A stretch of 32,532 bases of DNA from a virus, in the IMG/VR virus record IMGVR_UViG_3300009506_000204, positions 1-32,532 of that record, one strand, 5' to 3'. Positions within the stretch are counted from its first letter, which is position 1, and each line of letters begins with the position of its first letter. Both the position numbers and the translations under genes were made by a program. Positions 22,764-30,924 of this stretch are shown piece by piece. The notes beneath the pieces are model-generated. The model was not told where the DNA came from and did no database searches. It saw only the letters and a list, made by a program, of their open reading frames with translations.

Positions 22764-23549
22764 TTACCATTGAGAAGCAAGCATACCTGCCTGCGATACA
22801 CCAGAAGGACCAACCTCTGTGCTAAGACTATTAGCAGCATATCCTGAACCACCAACACCAGTATCAAAACCAGTGGGATTAGACCAAGAGCCGGTAGAAT
22901 ATTGTGGGAGGGAACCAGAAGGCTGATAACCAGAGATAGCATTCCCCGCTGAACTGGCAAGCCCACCAAGCATACTTGTCAGGCCACCGCCACCTCCCAT
23001 ACTGTTAATGCCACCCGCTACTGCTGCTGACATAAGTCCTTGAGCATATTGTGTTCCTTGAAGTTCAGATTGTGCAGCCATAGAGGGGGAAGCCCCTTGG
23101 GAGGCCATCCCAGAAAGTTGAGCTAATCTCTGATTATACTGCTGACTTGCAAGGCCCTGCCCCCACTGAGTAAGCTCTTGAAGAGCGCCACCAGAAGCCC
23201 CCATATGTCGGGCTGCAAGAGAACGATCAACAGCTTGCCCACCTTGCTGAACTGCCCACCGGTAAGAGGGATCATTAGCCATCTGGCCGGGATTTTGCAT
23301 AAGACTTTGTAGTTGTGTATTTGCTAGTTGTCGGCTCTGTGCAAATGGGTCTGCCATAGCAACTGCCTTATCACGAGCAGAGGCCATTTCTTGCCCTTGC
23401 TTGGCTGTCATGTAGTCAGAAAGGAGGCCAGAGAAACCCCCGCCTCCTCCTCCCTGCTGTTGAGCAGGAGCAGAAGATTTGCTCTTTTTGCTGAGCAAAG
23501 ACCCACCAATAACACTAACTGCCGCACCACCAATAGCTGCCCAAACCAT
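22764..23549 (-). CDS. DNA ejection/transfer protein, Gly-rich
   Basis: The 261-residue product has a hydrophobic N-terminus (VWAAIGGAAVSVIGGSLL), Gly runs (about 33-38 and in the C-terminal third), and a central DPSYRWAVQQGGQAVDRSLA, then HMGASGGALQELTQWGQGLA. That central pattern is typical of phage ejection-type proteins. It forms a block with the two genes that follow. Start ATG 23549, with a gap of 3 bases after the cupin gene. Confidence 0.7.
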   Translation of the reverse strand: MVWAAIGGAAVSVIGGSLLSKKSKSSAPAQQQGGGGGGFSGLLSDYMTAKQGQEMASARDKAVAMADPFAQSRQLANTQLQSLMQNPGQMANDPSYRWAVQQGGQAVDRSLAARHMGASGGALQELTQWGQGLASQQYNQRLAQLSGMASQGASPSMAAQSELQGTQYAQGLMSAAVAGGINSMGGGGGLTSMLGGLASSAGNAISGYQPSGSLPQYSTGSWSNPTGFDTGVGGSGYAANSLSTEVGPSGVSQAGMLASQW

Positions 23550-23552
23550 GTC

Positions 23553-24119
23553 TTACCCCTTAATAAGTTTTAATCTTTCAGGCTGCTCTAAGCCCATATC
23601 AGTGAACTTCTTAGCGATCACTGTCTCTTCGATCTTTTCTACATCTGTCTCATTAGTTACATGAACCACAGTCCATACTGTATCTTCATGGGTAAACAAT
23701 AGTCTTTTAGTTCCAGCAGGGCTAACCATAGTGACAGGGGCTACAAGTTCTTCTACTCCACCACCTTCAGTGATACAAGTCACCCTTCCTTTGCTAATAA
23801 AATTTACATGCTCATGCTTATGAATCTTACCGACAATAAGATGACCAGCAGGTATTGACATCTCTCTAATATAAACACCTTCTGCAAAAGTGTGTTTAAT
23901 GGGATAAGAGTCGGCAGTATTAACCATCAAATCATTGCCTACTGCCTCTTCCATTTGCGCTTCAACTTCACATATTTTAGCGCGAATCTGGAAAGGTGTC
24001 AACTCTTTTGTTATCGGCCCACCAGTCTTCTCAGCCACCAATTGCTGAAACCAATTGGAGATTCGATTATCATCCAGAACAGGAAGGTTAATTTGAACCT
24101 TAGTAATGTCATAGCCCAT
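23553..24119 (-). CDS. cupin-like virion-associated protein
   Basis: The 188-residue product has a C-terminal single cupin barrel: REMSIPAGHLIVGKIHKHEH (H100, H102, H104), GRVTCITEGG, and PAGTKRLLFTHEDTVW (H144), ending near VVHVT (H153). The His set may bind a metal. Similar cupin-like proteins occur in phage tail and head blocks; whether it is enzymatic or structural is unknown. It sits between the gp10-like and ejection genes. Confidence 0.7.
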   Translation of the reverse strand: MGYDITKVQINLPVLDDNRISNWFQQLVAEKTGGPITKELTPFQIRAKICEVEAQMEEAVGNDLMVNTADSYPIKHTFAEGVYIREMSIPAGHLIVGKIHKHEHVNFISKGRVTCITEGGGVEELVAPVTMVSPAGTKRLLFTHEDTVWTVVHVTNETDVEKIEETVIAKKFTDMGLEQPERLKLIKG

Positions 24120-26638
24120 TAACTAGTCCCTTGTTCCATATCAACCTCAATCGCACCAAGACGAATAGGTTGGGCATCTGTAATCCTAATATCATATGCC
24201 CGTCTACGAGTATGTCCAAGACGAGTAAGCATACTACGCTTTGCAGTAAGGTCAGCCCGACGATAGGTGGAGAAAGTTCTATAGTCATCGTCAGTATAAC
24301 GAACAAGGGCCGTTGCATCTACCTTGTCTCCGATTACTTCAGCCTTACTGTTAAACTTTCGTTTAGCATTTCCACCATCTATACGAACGGTTCTAACAAA
24401 CATATTGATGTAGTTCCCATCATCATCATAGAGAGTTGGGTCCATCTTATACACTACACCAGTTAACTCATCTTGGATTAAGTCTCCTCCAAGACATGCT
24501 GTGTAGCCGATGCCACGGAAATATTGTTCTGTGAATCCGTAGGCAGTTATGGTACCAGTAGCGGGAGTTGCTGTTCCAACTGCAATTGGATAAGAATAGG
24601 TATTAGCATCTATGTAAGTAATATTCTTAGAACCATTATAAGCAGTAGGAGTTGCCCCTGCAATCACTACAACATCTCCATCAGCATATCCATGTGCAGT
24701 TTGAGTTACTGTTGCAACTCCATTAGCACTGGTGATCGAGGTAACGCTTTTTGCAGTCTGGGGGAGCATACTAGACCAGAAGTGCCATTCTTTTGTAGTG
24801 AAGTTGTATACAAGAGTTTTCCCAGAAGTCTTCAAAGTCAGGACGTAAAAGTTTCCACCATTTGTCCTGATAGCAAAAGCATAGACGTTTGCAAGATCGT
24901 CAGCATTGAGGATACGATCTACCTGAGGATTAGAAATCAACTCTGGTTGGAACCCATTAAGGACCATGATCTGCCGCCCTCTCTGTAGGGTTTGGCTCAT
25001 CCACACCACCATATTTTCCGTCCTAACTACACTAGCTCCAGATGCACACCCAATAGTAAAGAATGCATTAGGGACAGAAGAAAGAGGACTTCCAGTAGCA
25101 TTGCCAGCATCATAGAAGAACTCAGTAGTCCAAGCCCCAAAAGCGACTAAGTAATTCAAAACCTTATCAATTGCTACGATACTATCTGGTTCAATCTCTG
25201 CTGTAATGTAATTAAGTGCGCTCCAAGTAGTCGGGTCATTAATTGCACTCCCATAGATTTCACCTGTTGACTTAGCAACATAGAAAGTCCCATCAAGTTG
25301 CACTAACCCCGGAACAGTAATTGCAGGGTAGTTTGGATCAGTTACCTGCGTCACAACCCCTGTTGTAGTGTTAAGGGTAGACATTGCAGTATTGTTCTTT
25401 AACACAAGAAGAGTTGATGCCCCTGTAGGAACACTCCATTGGTAGGTAGAACTATCTCCTGCAACTGTAGTTGTTGCAGAGACAGACAAAACTTGGTTTG
25501 TATTATCAAAGGAGTAAATACCAGAAGAACCAACTTCAACTGCTTTAATCCCGTCAGAAAAAACAAAAGCGGGGGTTCCAACTGCTGTACTAGAGACAGT
25601 TGAAAACACAGGAGCAGCAGGATCAGAAACGTCTGCTTTGTAAAGAACATCAGAAACAGTGCTTCCTGTGAAGTAGGCGATATTACCAATATTAGTGATA
25701 GAGGTAAAACTAGCCCCAACAGGGGAGACTGCATCGTATTTAACGGTTAAATCAGGGATTGTCGTAACATAGAAATGATTCCCTGTAGCAGCAGAACTTA
25801 CCCCATAGAGATGCCCATCTGCAGAGTTAATAGTGAGGCAGAGGATGTTCAACCCTGTAGCTCTACTATATGCTAGAGTAGGGGCTAAAGGGTTTATGAA
25901 GTTATAGGAATAAATACTCCCACCAATACTGTTAGTGATATAGAGATACTTTCCAATAGGATCATAGACAGCACTACCAACAGGACTCGTTACGTTGATA
26001 GAGACGCCAGTATATACAGGGGTACTGCCCGGAGTAAAGATGTATACTATACCCCCATCACCATACCCAAGAATATACCCTGCTGCAACAGAAGCCCCAG
26101 TTCCATACAAGAGAGAAACACTTCCTACGTTTGTTGGAGCCGTAGGTGTAGTTACATCATAGACCTGCATAAGTGCTGTGTTATAGCACGGAACGTATAC
26201 TAATCCATTGTAGTAAGCAGGCTGACGAGGACTATTTCCAACAAAAATAGAGCCAACTACAACTGGTGCAGTAGCGTTACTGATGTCGATAACATATAAG
26301 TTTCCTGTTGCTTGTTGGACCGCATATGCGTAGTTTCCTGAAACTGTAACAAATGTTAGATTAGAAGATGCAACATGCCCAGAAGCAGGAGCAAGAGCAG
26401 AAGTAGTAATTGTATTAGGTGAAGAATAATTCACTGCATACAGAGAGTTGCTGCAGAAAGAACCAAGGCCCTTACCAGAAAAGGTAAGGCCAAGGTTTTT
26501 AAGACCGGGCCTTTTAATGACTGCAGGCTGCCCTGCAACTGCCTCCATGAAGCAATTTACAAGCTTAGAGTCCTTAGATGCAGTGTTGTCTCGGTTAGTC
26601 AAAGGTTCTGCAAGAGGAATGCGAAGAGGGGTAGGCAT
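24119..26638 (-). CDS. P22 gp10-like tail protein with beta-propeller and Ig-like insertions
   Basis: The 839-residue product starts at ATG 26638 (the frame opens further upstream, but that part lies in the previous gene). Residues 1-90 and 400-839 match the P22 gp10-type DNA stabilisation protein (MPTPLRIPLAEPLTNRDN, PGLKNLG; later EFFYDAGNATGSP and EWHFWSS), which plugs the portal end. Between about 92 and 350 there are several LVIVD-like repeats (LYVIDISNATAPVVVGSI, MQVYDVTTPTAPTNVGSV, VLYKADVSDPAAPVF), as in a beta-propeller. At about 630-700 lies a second insert (VATVTQTAHGYADGDVVVIA) found in many phage proteins. P22 gp10 has about 470 residues, so the extra length is mostly insertion. 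Confidence 0.82.
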   Translation of the reverse strand: MPTPLRIPLAEPLTNRDNTASKDSKLVNCFMEAVAGQPAVIKRPGLKNLGLTFSGKGLGSFCSNSLYAVNYSSPNTITTSALAPASGHVASSNLTFVTVSGNYAYAVQQATGNLYVIDISNATAPVVVGSIFVGNSPRQPAYYNGLVYVPCYNTALMQVYDVTTPTAPTNVGSVSLLYGTGASVAAGYILGYGDGGIVYIFTPGSTPVYTGVSINVTSPVGSAVYDPIGKYLYITNSIGGSIYSYNFINPLAPTLAYSRATGLNILCLTINSADGHLYGVSSAATGNHFYVTTIPDLTVKYDAVSPVGASFTSITNIGNIAYFTGSTVSDVLYKADVSDPAAPVFSTVSSTAVGTPAFVFSDGIKAVEVGSSGIYSFDNTNQVLSVSATTTVAGDSSTYQWSVPTGASTLLVLKNNTAMSTLNTTTGVVTQVTDPNYPAITVPGLVQLDGTFYVAKSTGEIYGSAINDPTTWSALNYITAEIEPDSIVAIDKVLNYLVAFGAWTTEFFYDAGNATGSPLSSVPNAFFTIGCASGASVVRTENMVVWMSQTLQRGRQIMVLNGFQPELISNPQVDRILNADDLANVYAFAIRTNGGNFYVLTLKTSGKTLVYNFTTKEWHFWSSMLPQTAKSVTSITSANGVATVTQTAHGYADGDVVVIAGATPTAYNGSKNITYIDANTYSYPIAVGTATPATGTITAYGFTEQYFRGIGYTACLGGDLIQDELTGVVYKMDPTLYDDDGNYINMFVRTVRIDGGNAKRKFNSKAEVIGDKVDATALVRYTDDDYRTFSTYRRADLTAKRSMLTRLGHTRRRAYDIRITDAQPIRLGAIEVDMEQGTS

Positions 26639-27369
26639 TACACACGGCTCCCTTGATAGCGCATATCCATAGTGAAGAACATGGAAGCTTCCTCTTGGCT
26701 CCATGCACTCATCTCACCGGCATAGGCAATAGCCCGTGCATCAATACGGTTCATCACTTCAGGGGGAACACCATACTCCATCCCAATCTCAGAAGCAAGG
26801 CCCCACTTGAGAGCTTGGAACCACTCTTGAGGAAAGTCGAAGTTATCCGTACTTGCCGACATATCTTGAATAGGGCGTTGGACAAAGAGATGGATGGTCT
26901 TAGTGGCATCAGCAGGAGTAGTATAGACATATAGCACACCATTATCCAACTGAGGATCATAGAAGATGGAGTTGACAACACCTTGGTTGCCCTTGGCACC
27001 AAGTTGTTCATATTCTTGCCGAGAGATGATTTGCAGCACAACATCTGTCTTGCTTGCATCAGTACGCAAGAAGGCATAATAAATACGGAGGGGACGGTCA
27101 GTAATAAGGGCACCTGTACCAGTAGCAGTAGGGCCAATCTGATAAGAAGTGGTCCCAGCAACCAAGGGGAGGGTAAGCTCCTTGATAGTCCAAAGCTCAT
27201 AGCCCTTTGTCATCCAACTCTTAATCATGATGTTAAGAGCTTGGAGGGCATTATTGAAGTCTTCAGTAGGGATGACATCAGATGCACCAAAGGCCCCCGT
27301 AATACGGAAGGCCCCATTGATGATGTCACTTGCTGTTACAGTGAAGGTGGTCGTACCAGAAGTAGCCAT
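26638..27369 (-). CDS. P22 gp4-like tail connector protein
   Basis: The 243-residue product has the opening TASDIINGAFRITGAFGASD, then LQALNIMIKSWMTKGYELW, the plan of the P22 tail accessory factor gp4, which forms the ring between portal and gp10. It is encoded directly before the gp10-like gene, with one base overlap. The C-terminus (DIRYQGSRV-like, here DMRYQGSRV) is followed by TAATG. Confidence rests on pattern and order. Confidence 0.8.
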   Translation of the reverse strand: MATSGTTTFTVTASDIINGAFRITGAFGASDVIPTEDFNNALQALNIMIKSWMTKGYELWTIKELTLPLVAGTTSYQIGPTATGTGALITDRPLRIYYAFLRTDASKTDVVLQIISRQEYEQLGAKGNQGVVNSIFYDPQLDNGVLYVYTTPADATKTIHLFVQRPIQDMSASTDNFDFPQEWFQALKWGLASEIGMEYGVPPEVMNRIDARAIAYAGEMSAWSQEEASMFFTMDMRYQGSRV

Positions 27370-27372
27370 ATA

Positions 27373-27594
27373 TTAAGGAGTAAAGGTATCAGGGGGTTCA
27401 GGGCGAGTCCACGGGAGGTTCTGGGTATCTTTAACACCTCGCACATAATCCTGAGCGTTACGAGGCTCCCAGTCTTTCTCACAAACCATAAAGCCATCCC
27501 ACCTTTTCTTTAGACGGGATGACTTGAACTTAAAACCACAGACATCACAAATGGTATTAAATTCACCTTTTGCGTAATAGTCTGACTTTCCCAT
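27373..27594 (-). CDS. small zinc-ribbon protein (ICDVCGFKFKSS)
   Basis: The 73-residue product has YYAKGEFNTICDVCGFKF, then RLKKRWDGFMVCEKDWEPRN, and WTRPEPPDTFTP at the end. This pattern occurs in many podoviral and siphoviral tail modules. The C-x2-C pair plus a later Cys suggest zinc binding. Its role is unknown; it sits right before the connector gene. Confidence 0.75.
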   Translation of the reverse strand: MGKSDYYAKGEFNTICDVCGFKFKSSRLKKRWDGFMVCEKDWEPRNAQDYVRGVKDTQNLPWTRPEPPDTFTP

Positions 27595-27597
27595 TAT

Positions 27598-27909
27598 TTA
27601 CATCCCTGCAATCACAGTGACAGTACCGCTCGTATAGGCACTCACTCGTGCTCGGTAATACTTCCAAGGGCCATTATCTATATGACCAGCAGAGGCGCTA
27701 TCAGTGAATAGAGTAACCCAAGTAGAAGCAGCAACATTAGTCTCAACAAGAGGATCATTACTAGCTTCAACAATAACAGTGGCAGTTCCAGTGATGATGG
27801 TCTGGAAGCTTTTATTCATGGAGACTAACTTATGAGCATCCCCCGTAGCAGTAGCAGAAGTGGCAGGGAGAAGGACTTCAGTGTTCCCTTGCCCAATAAT
27901 AATAGCCAT
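27598..27909 (-). CDS. small beta-rich virion protein
   Basis: The 103-residue product contains MAIIIGQGNTEVLLPATSA and many Thr, Val and Ser residues, with ATVIVEASNDP and YYRARVSAYTSGTVTVIAG. This is a beta-rich plan common to phage structural proteins. It is the first gene after the terminator at 27931-27946. Function unknown. Confidence 0.6.
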   Translation of the reverse strand: MAIIIGQGNTEVLLPATSATATGDAHKLVSMNKSFQTIITGTATVIVEASNDPLVETNVAASTWVTLFTDSASAGHIDNGPWKYYRARVSAYTSGTVTVIAGM

Positions 27910-27930
27910 ATTAATCCTTAAAGAGAAGAA

Positions 27931-27946
27931 GGGGGCCGAAGCCCCC
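27931..27946 (-). terminator. Rho-independent terminator, GC stem with UUCG loop
   Basis: On the - strand, GGGGGC, TTCG and GCCCCC form a 6-bp stem with a stable UUCG loop, followed by TTCTTCTCTTT. It lies 5 bases after the stop of the gene at 27952-28743. The tail is T-rich but not uniform, so it may be leaky and let some transcripts pass into the tail genes. Confidence 0.75.
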
Positions 27947-27951
27947 GGTTA

Positions 27952-28743
27952 TTAGTTGGTGCGCTCAGAAGCCGCCATAACGTAATCTACACCAAGAGTA
28001 GAGGTTGCGGTATGGAAGCCATTCAGGAAGGTCACTGCAAGGGGAGTAGCACTTGTCGGAAGGTTAGCAAGAGAAGTACCGAGGGAGCCATTAGGACCAA
28101 CAGTGCCAACACACACTTTGTTGAAGTAGACATACAGGGTTCCTTTTCCATCAAAGTAGAAGGCGAGGTTTACACTCTGGCTGTTCGTGGGAACAGTCGA
28201 AGCAGGCAGGGCAATGGTGGTTGCAGTAGAAGCAGCTTTGATTACCAAACTCCAGACGGTTGCCGTGGTAGCCTTGGTAAAGTAGACACCATCGGTTGCA
28301 CTATTAAGAGCCGAGGCTGCACCAGCCGTCAGGCCAATCTCATAGTCAGGGTTGGCAACAGTAGCGTCAAGAGTGACTTGAGCCATGAACCACGTTTGCA
28401 GACCAGCAGCAGCAGAAGTAGCATTCGTGAAGTTGAATGCAGGTTGGCCTTGAATCGACTCAGCACCAGAAGTGGCAGTCGTAAGGGTGAGGATACCACC
28501 AACACCAGCCGACAGAGCTACACCAGAACCAGCACCACCGGCAACTACAGTCCAGTCAGCGGCAGCATAAGTGAGGAAGTCATTATCGTAGTCGATAAGA
28601 CGGTTAGCATCTTGTTGCGGAAGCATCCACAACGGATGGGAGTTACGAGCACCATTGTAATTGGTTTCGCCACCAGAGAAGGCAGCTTGAGAATAATCTA
28701 CGTTTTGCATGCCAGCAGGCATACGGACGGGGGAACGGGCCAT
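27952..28743 (-). CDS. virion structural protein (decoration- or lectin-like)
   Basis: The 263-residue product has a conserved-looking N-terminus (MARSPVRMPAGMQNVDYS, YDNDFLTY) and a long beta-rich region of Ala, Thr and Gly, with TVWSLVIKAASTATTIALP and LAFYFDGKGTLYVYF, like a jelly-roll or lectin-like domain. It lies between the two terminators in its own transcription unit after the capsid gene. I infer an abundant head or tail surface protein; which one is unclear. Confidence 0.65.
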   Translation of the reverse strand: MARSPVRMPAGMQNVDYSQAAFSGGETNYNGARNSHPLWMLPQQDANRLIDYDNDFLTYAAADWTVVAGGAGSGVALSAGVGGILTLTTATSGAESIQGQPAFNFTNATSAAAGLQTWFMAQVTLDATVANPDYEIGLTAGAASALNSATDGVYFTKATTATVWSLVIKAASTATTIALPASTVPTNSQSVNLAFYFDGKGTLYVYFNKVCVGTVGPNGSLGTSLANLPTSATPLAVTFLNGFHTATSTLGVDYVMAASERTN

Positions 28744-28761
28744 TATAAATCTCCTTGATAA

Positions 28762-28790
28762 CGTCTATTGAGACGCGAACTTAATCGCGT
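28762..28790 (-). promoter_or_regulatory. structured leader: two adjacent hairpins
   Basis: Two inverted repeats lie just before the AAGGAG of the gene at 28743. One is ACGCGA with TCGCGT at 28773-28790 (loop of 6), the other CGTCT with AGACG at 28762-28775 (loop of 4). They share bases 28773-28775, so they may compete. In a transcript from the promoter at 28808-28836 both would lie in the 5' leader. They might protect the mRNA or tune translation. Confidence 0.5.
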
Positions 28791-28807
28791 TAGGAAGGAC
28801 AGTTTGA

Positions 28808-28836
28808 ATACTAACATATAAAAGGGGGAAAGTCAA
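28808..28836 (-). promoter_or_regulatory. sigma70-like promoter
   Basis: On the - strand, TTGACT at 28836-28831 is followed after exactly 17 bases by TAGTAT at 28813-28808. This matches -35 (five of six) and -10 (four of six). The -35 lies within the loop and stem of the terminator at 28823-28848. The expected transcript start is near 28801 and would give a leader of about 58 bases. Evidence is sequence only. Confidence 0.5.
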
Positions 28837-28848
28837 GACCCTCCCCCT
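28823..28848 (-). terminator. Rho-independent terminator after the major capsid gene
   Basis: On the - strand, AGGGGGA pairs with TCCCCCT across a loop of about 12 bases, followed by TTTTAT. It starts about 10 bases after the capsid stop. It would cut down read-through from the head genes. The promoter-like -35 of the next unit overlaps it. Confidence 0.75.
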
Positions 28849-28858
28849 AATATATTAA

Positions 28859-29767
28859 TTACGGACCATTAACGCCGTAGATGGCACGAGGATCGTACCA
28901 GCCAGCGGTGTAACGCTCATAGCCCTTATACTTATGGTTGTCGGTATCGAAGTCATTATCTTGAGTGAAGCTAATCGCTTCGCGCTCTTGATAGACCAGA
29001 CCCGGCACGTTCGTACGAATGAACCAAGCATGAGGGGCACTGAAGTAGTGGTTCATGATTGCGCCCTTGGGGATGGTGTTCGTCGCCCGAAGGATGTTCA
29101 AGTCGTTGTTGTTGGTGCCAGATTGGTTAAGCGACTTCAGGATACGAGCCGCGTTGAAGCTTTCCTGACGAGCAATGTGGAGAGATTCCGGCATCACGTT
29201 AATCAGCAGGCCACGGTCATTCGTGAAGCCCATGATTGCGATAGCCGCATCTTCCAACGATGCTTCGCTCAGGTCAGTGTCAACAGCGGGTCGGTTAGCC
29301 CAAGTGCCGCCAGAAGTATTAGGGTGAGCCGTGCTACACATAGACACCCCATCGCCACCAACATACGAACTGTTAAATGCACGGTTATAAATATTAGCAA
29401 GGATATTTTCCTTTGCTTGGCGGAAGGAGAAAGCCAGAGCCTTAGTACGAACCTTAGAAACCTTCTCATACAGGTTGTCGGCCTCCTCTTCCCGCGTAAC
29501 AATAAAACCGAGACCGTATGCCACGTTGGTCAGGCGGGTCGTGAAACCTTGAATTGCCGAGTCATACTGAGTGCCGGAGCCTTCAGTTTTGACAGCAGCA
29601 AGGCCAAAGCCCGTCTGTTGGACATACTCTTCGTAGTTCTTATCCGAAGTCTCTTTATTGAAGAGATGTACATACTCTTCAGGGTGTTCATTATAAGCCT
29701 CACCCCACCATTGCTTGATCCCGGGCCATAGGGCCTTAGGAAAACTACCAGTGTTAATCACAGCCAT
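28859..29767 (-). CDS. major capsid protein (HK97-like fold inferred)
   Basis: The 302-residue product is the likely major capsid protein. It has a short N-terminus (MAVINTGSFPKALWPGI) with no long delta domain. Segments such as TREEEADNLYEKV, AKENILANIYNRAF, TAHPNTSGGTW and LINVMPESLHIARQ resemble major capsid proteins of Mu-like and GTA-like phages. It lies between the scaffold-side genes and its own terminator, with AAAGGAG upstream of ATG 29767. The fold assignment rests on pattern only. Confidence 0.85.
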   Translation of the reverse strand: MAVINTGSFPKALWPGIKQWWGEAYNEHPEEYVHLFNKETSDKNYEEYVQQTGFGLAAVKTEGSGTQYDSAIQGFTTRLTNVAYGLGFIVTREEEADNLYEKVSKVRTKALAFSFRQAKENILANIYNRAFNSSYVGGDGVSMCSTAHPNTSGGTWANRPAVDTDLSEASLEDAAIAIMGFTNDRGLLINVMPESLHIARQESFNAARILKSLNQSGTNNNDLNILRATNTIPKGAIMNHYFSAPHAWFIRTNVPGLVYQEREAISFTQDNDFDTDNHKYKGYERYTAGWYDPRAIYGVNGP

Positions 29768-29786
29768 TTCATGTCTCCTTTAAAAA

Positions 29787-30395
29787 TTAGATACCAGCCG
29801 TACCGTTGCCAAACTCATGCAAGTTGATCTTACACAGCCAACGAGCATACGCACCAAACGCATTGTCCGATTTCTGAACAAGACCCATAAGGCGGATATT
29901 CAGAGTGTTCGTAGTTGCAATGGTGGAGCTAGAAACCACGGTAGCAGACCACTGGCCGGGAGCAGTCGGGGTTGCAATCGTGAGGCTACAGTTTTTATTG
30001 ACGCTTGCAGCGACTTGGTTAGTAGCGGTAGCATCGCCTTGTACTTCAAAGATGGTGTGCGGATCATCAGCCACAAGGACATAATAATCGCGGGTCTTCG
30101 TAGCCGGAATGAAGGTGTTAGCCAGATCAAGGGTTGCACCTTGCAGACTAATGCCATACGGGACCGAAGCCAGAATACCAACCACAACACCACGAAGGAT
30201 GTCAGTGCCAAGTGCTTTCGCAACATCAGGAACACCGTTTGCATCCGAAGCAGCCGAGGATTTAACCACATCACCAATGTAATATGCACTGGTGTCAGTA
30301 GACGGAATATGATACAGGTTGCCCTGATCGTTCCAGCTACCACCACTATACGTCTTTACGGGACGTAGCCCGAAAGGGCGGTTTACGTTTGCCAT
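29787..30395 (-). CDS. capsid-associated (decoration-like) protein
   Basis: The 202-residue product starts MANVNRPFGLRPVKTYSG and has LYHIPSTDTSAYYIGDVV, then YYVLVADDPHTIFEVQ and CKINLHEFGNGTAG. This plan is common to a protein encoded beside phage capsid genes, often called decoration or coat protein. Here it lies right before the capsid gene in the same unit. AGGAGA precedes ATG 30395. Confidence 0.75.
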   Translation of the reverse strand: MANVNRPFGLRPVKTYSGGSWNDQGNLYHIPSTDTSAYYIGDVVKSSAASDANGVPDVAKALGTDILRGVVVGILASVPYGISLQGATLDLANTFIPATKTRDYYVLVADDPHTIFEVQGDATATNQVAASVNKNCSLTIATPTAPGQWSATVVSSSTIATTNTLNIRLMGLVQKSDNAFGAYARWLCKINLHEFGNGTAGI

Positions 30396-30407
30396 TTGAA
30401 TCTCCTA

Positions 30408-30920
30408 TTAAGAAAGTTTAACCGAACCATACTGATTGTCAACCGGGTTTAAGTCACCACGGCGGATAGCCTCATCGACCTTATTGTTGCGTTTCTGCAA
30501 CTCTTCTTGGTCTTGTTTCCATAGATTCTCCTCAATTTTCATGAGGTATGCAAACAAGGCTTCTCCATTCTCATTTTTACCTACTTGCCGCTTAACTCGT
30601 GTACCCAAATCCGAATTACCGGGGGTGACAAAATCATTTATCTCAGTCTCACTATACTCAACAAACTGGTAGCCACCAGCAAGGGCCTCGATCACTCGAC
30701 CGGGGTAGTCGTTAACCCAATGAAGATGATACCCTTCAATTGGCTTAGCTTCCAGTTTTTTACGAGGAACGCCGAGAGGGATACGTTCTTTACGGCGGGA
30801 TTCAACAGCTTTCTTCTCATGCGGTTCCAAATGACATTCCTTTTTCTCAGGTGAGCAAACTACTTCTTTTTGTTGCAATGCGCGTTGTTTCTTTTCAAGT
30901 GCAGTCAAAGCTTTAGGCAT
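30408..30920 (-). CDS. head assembly protein, unknown function
   Basis: The 170-residue product starts at ATG 30920; the longer frame would run into the scaffold gene. The N-terminal half is charged and helical, and the second half contains GYHLHWVNDYPGRVIEALAG and YQFVEYSETEIND. I have seen this HWVNDxPGRV pattern in genes next to phage scaffold genes, but the role is unknown. Confidence 0.65.
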   Translation of the reverse strand: MPKALTALEKKQRALQQKEVVCSPEKKECHLEPHEKKAVESRRKERIPLGVPRKKLEAKPIEGYHLHWVNDYPGRVIEALAGGYQFVEYSETEINDFVTPGNSDLGTRVKRQVGKNENGEALFAYLMKIEENLWKQDQEELQKRNNKVDEAIRRGDLNPVDNQYGSVKLS

Positions 30921-30924
30921 TATC

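Noticed and set aside
28934-29731. Long + strand ORF (265 residues) opposite the capsid gene
   Set aside because: Antisense to the major capsid gene with no recognisable protein features; a codon-use artefact.
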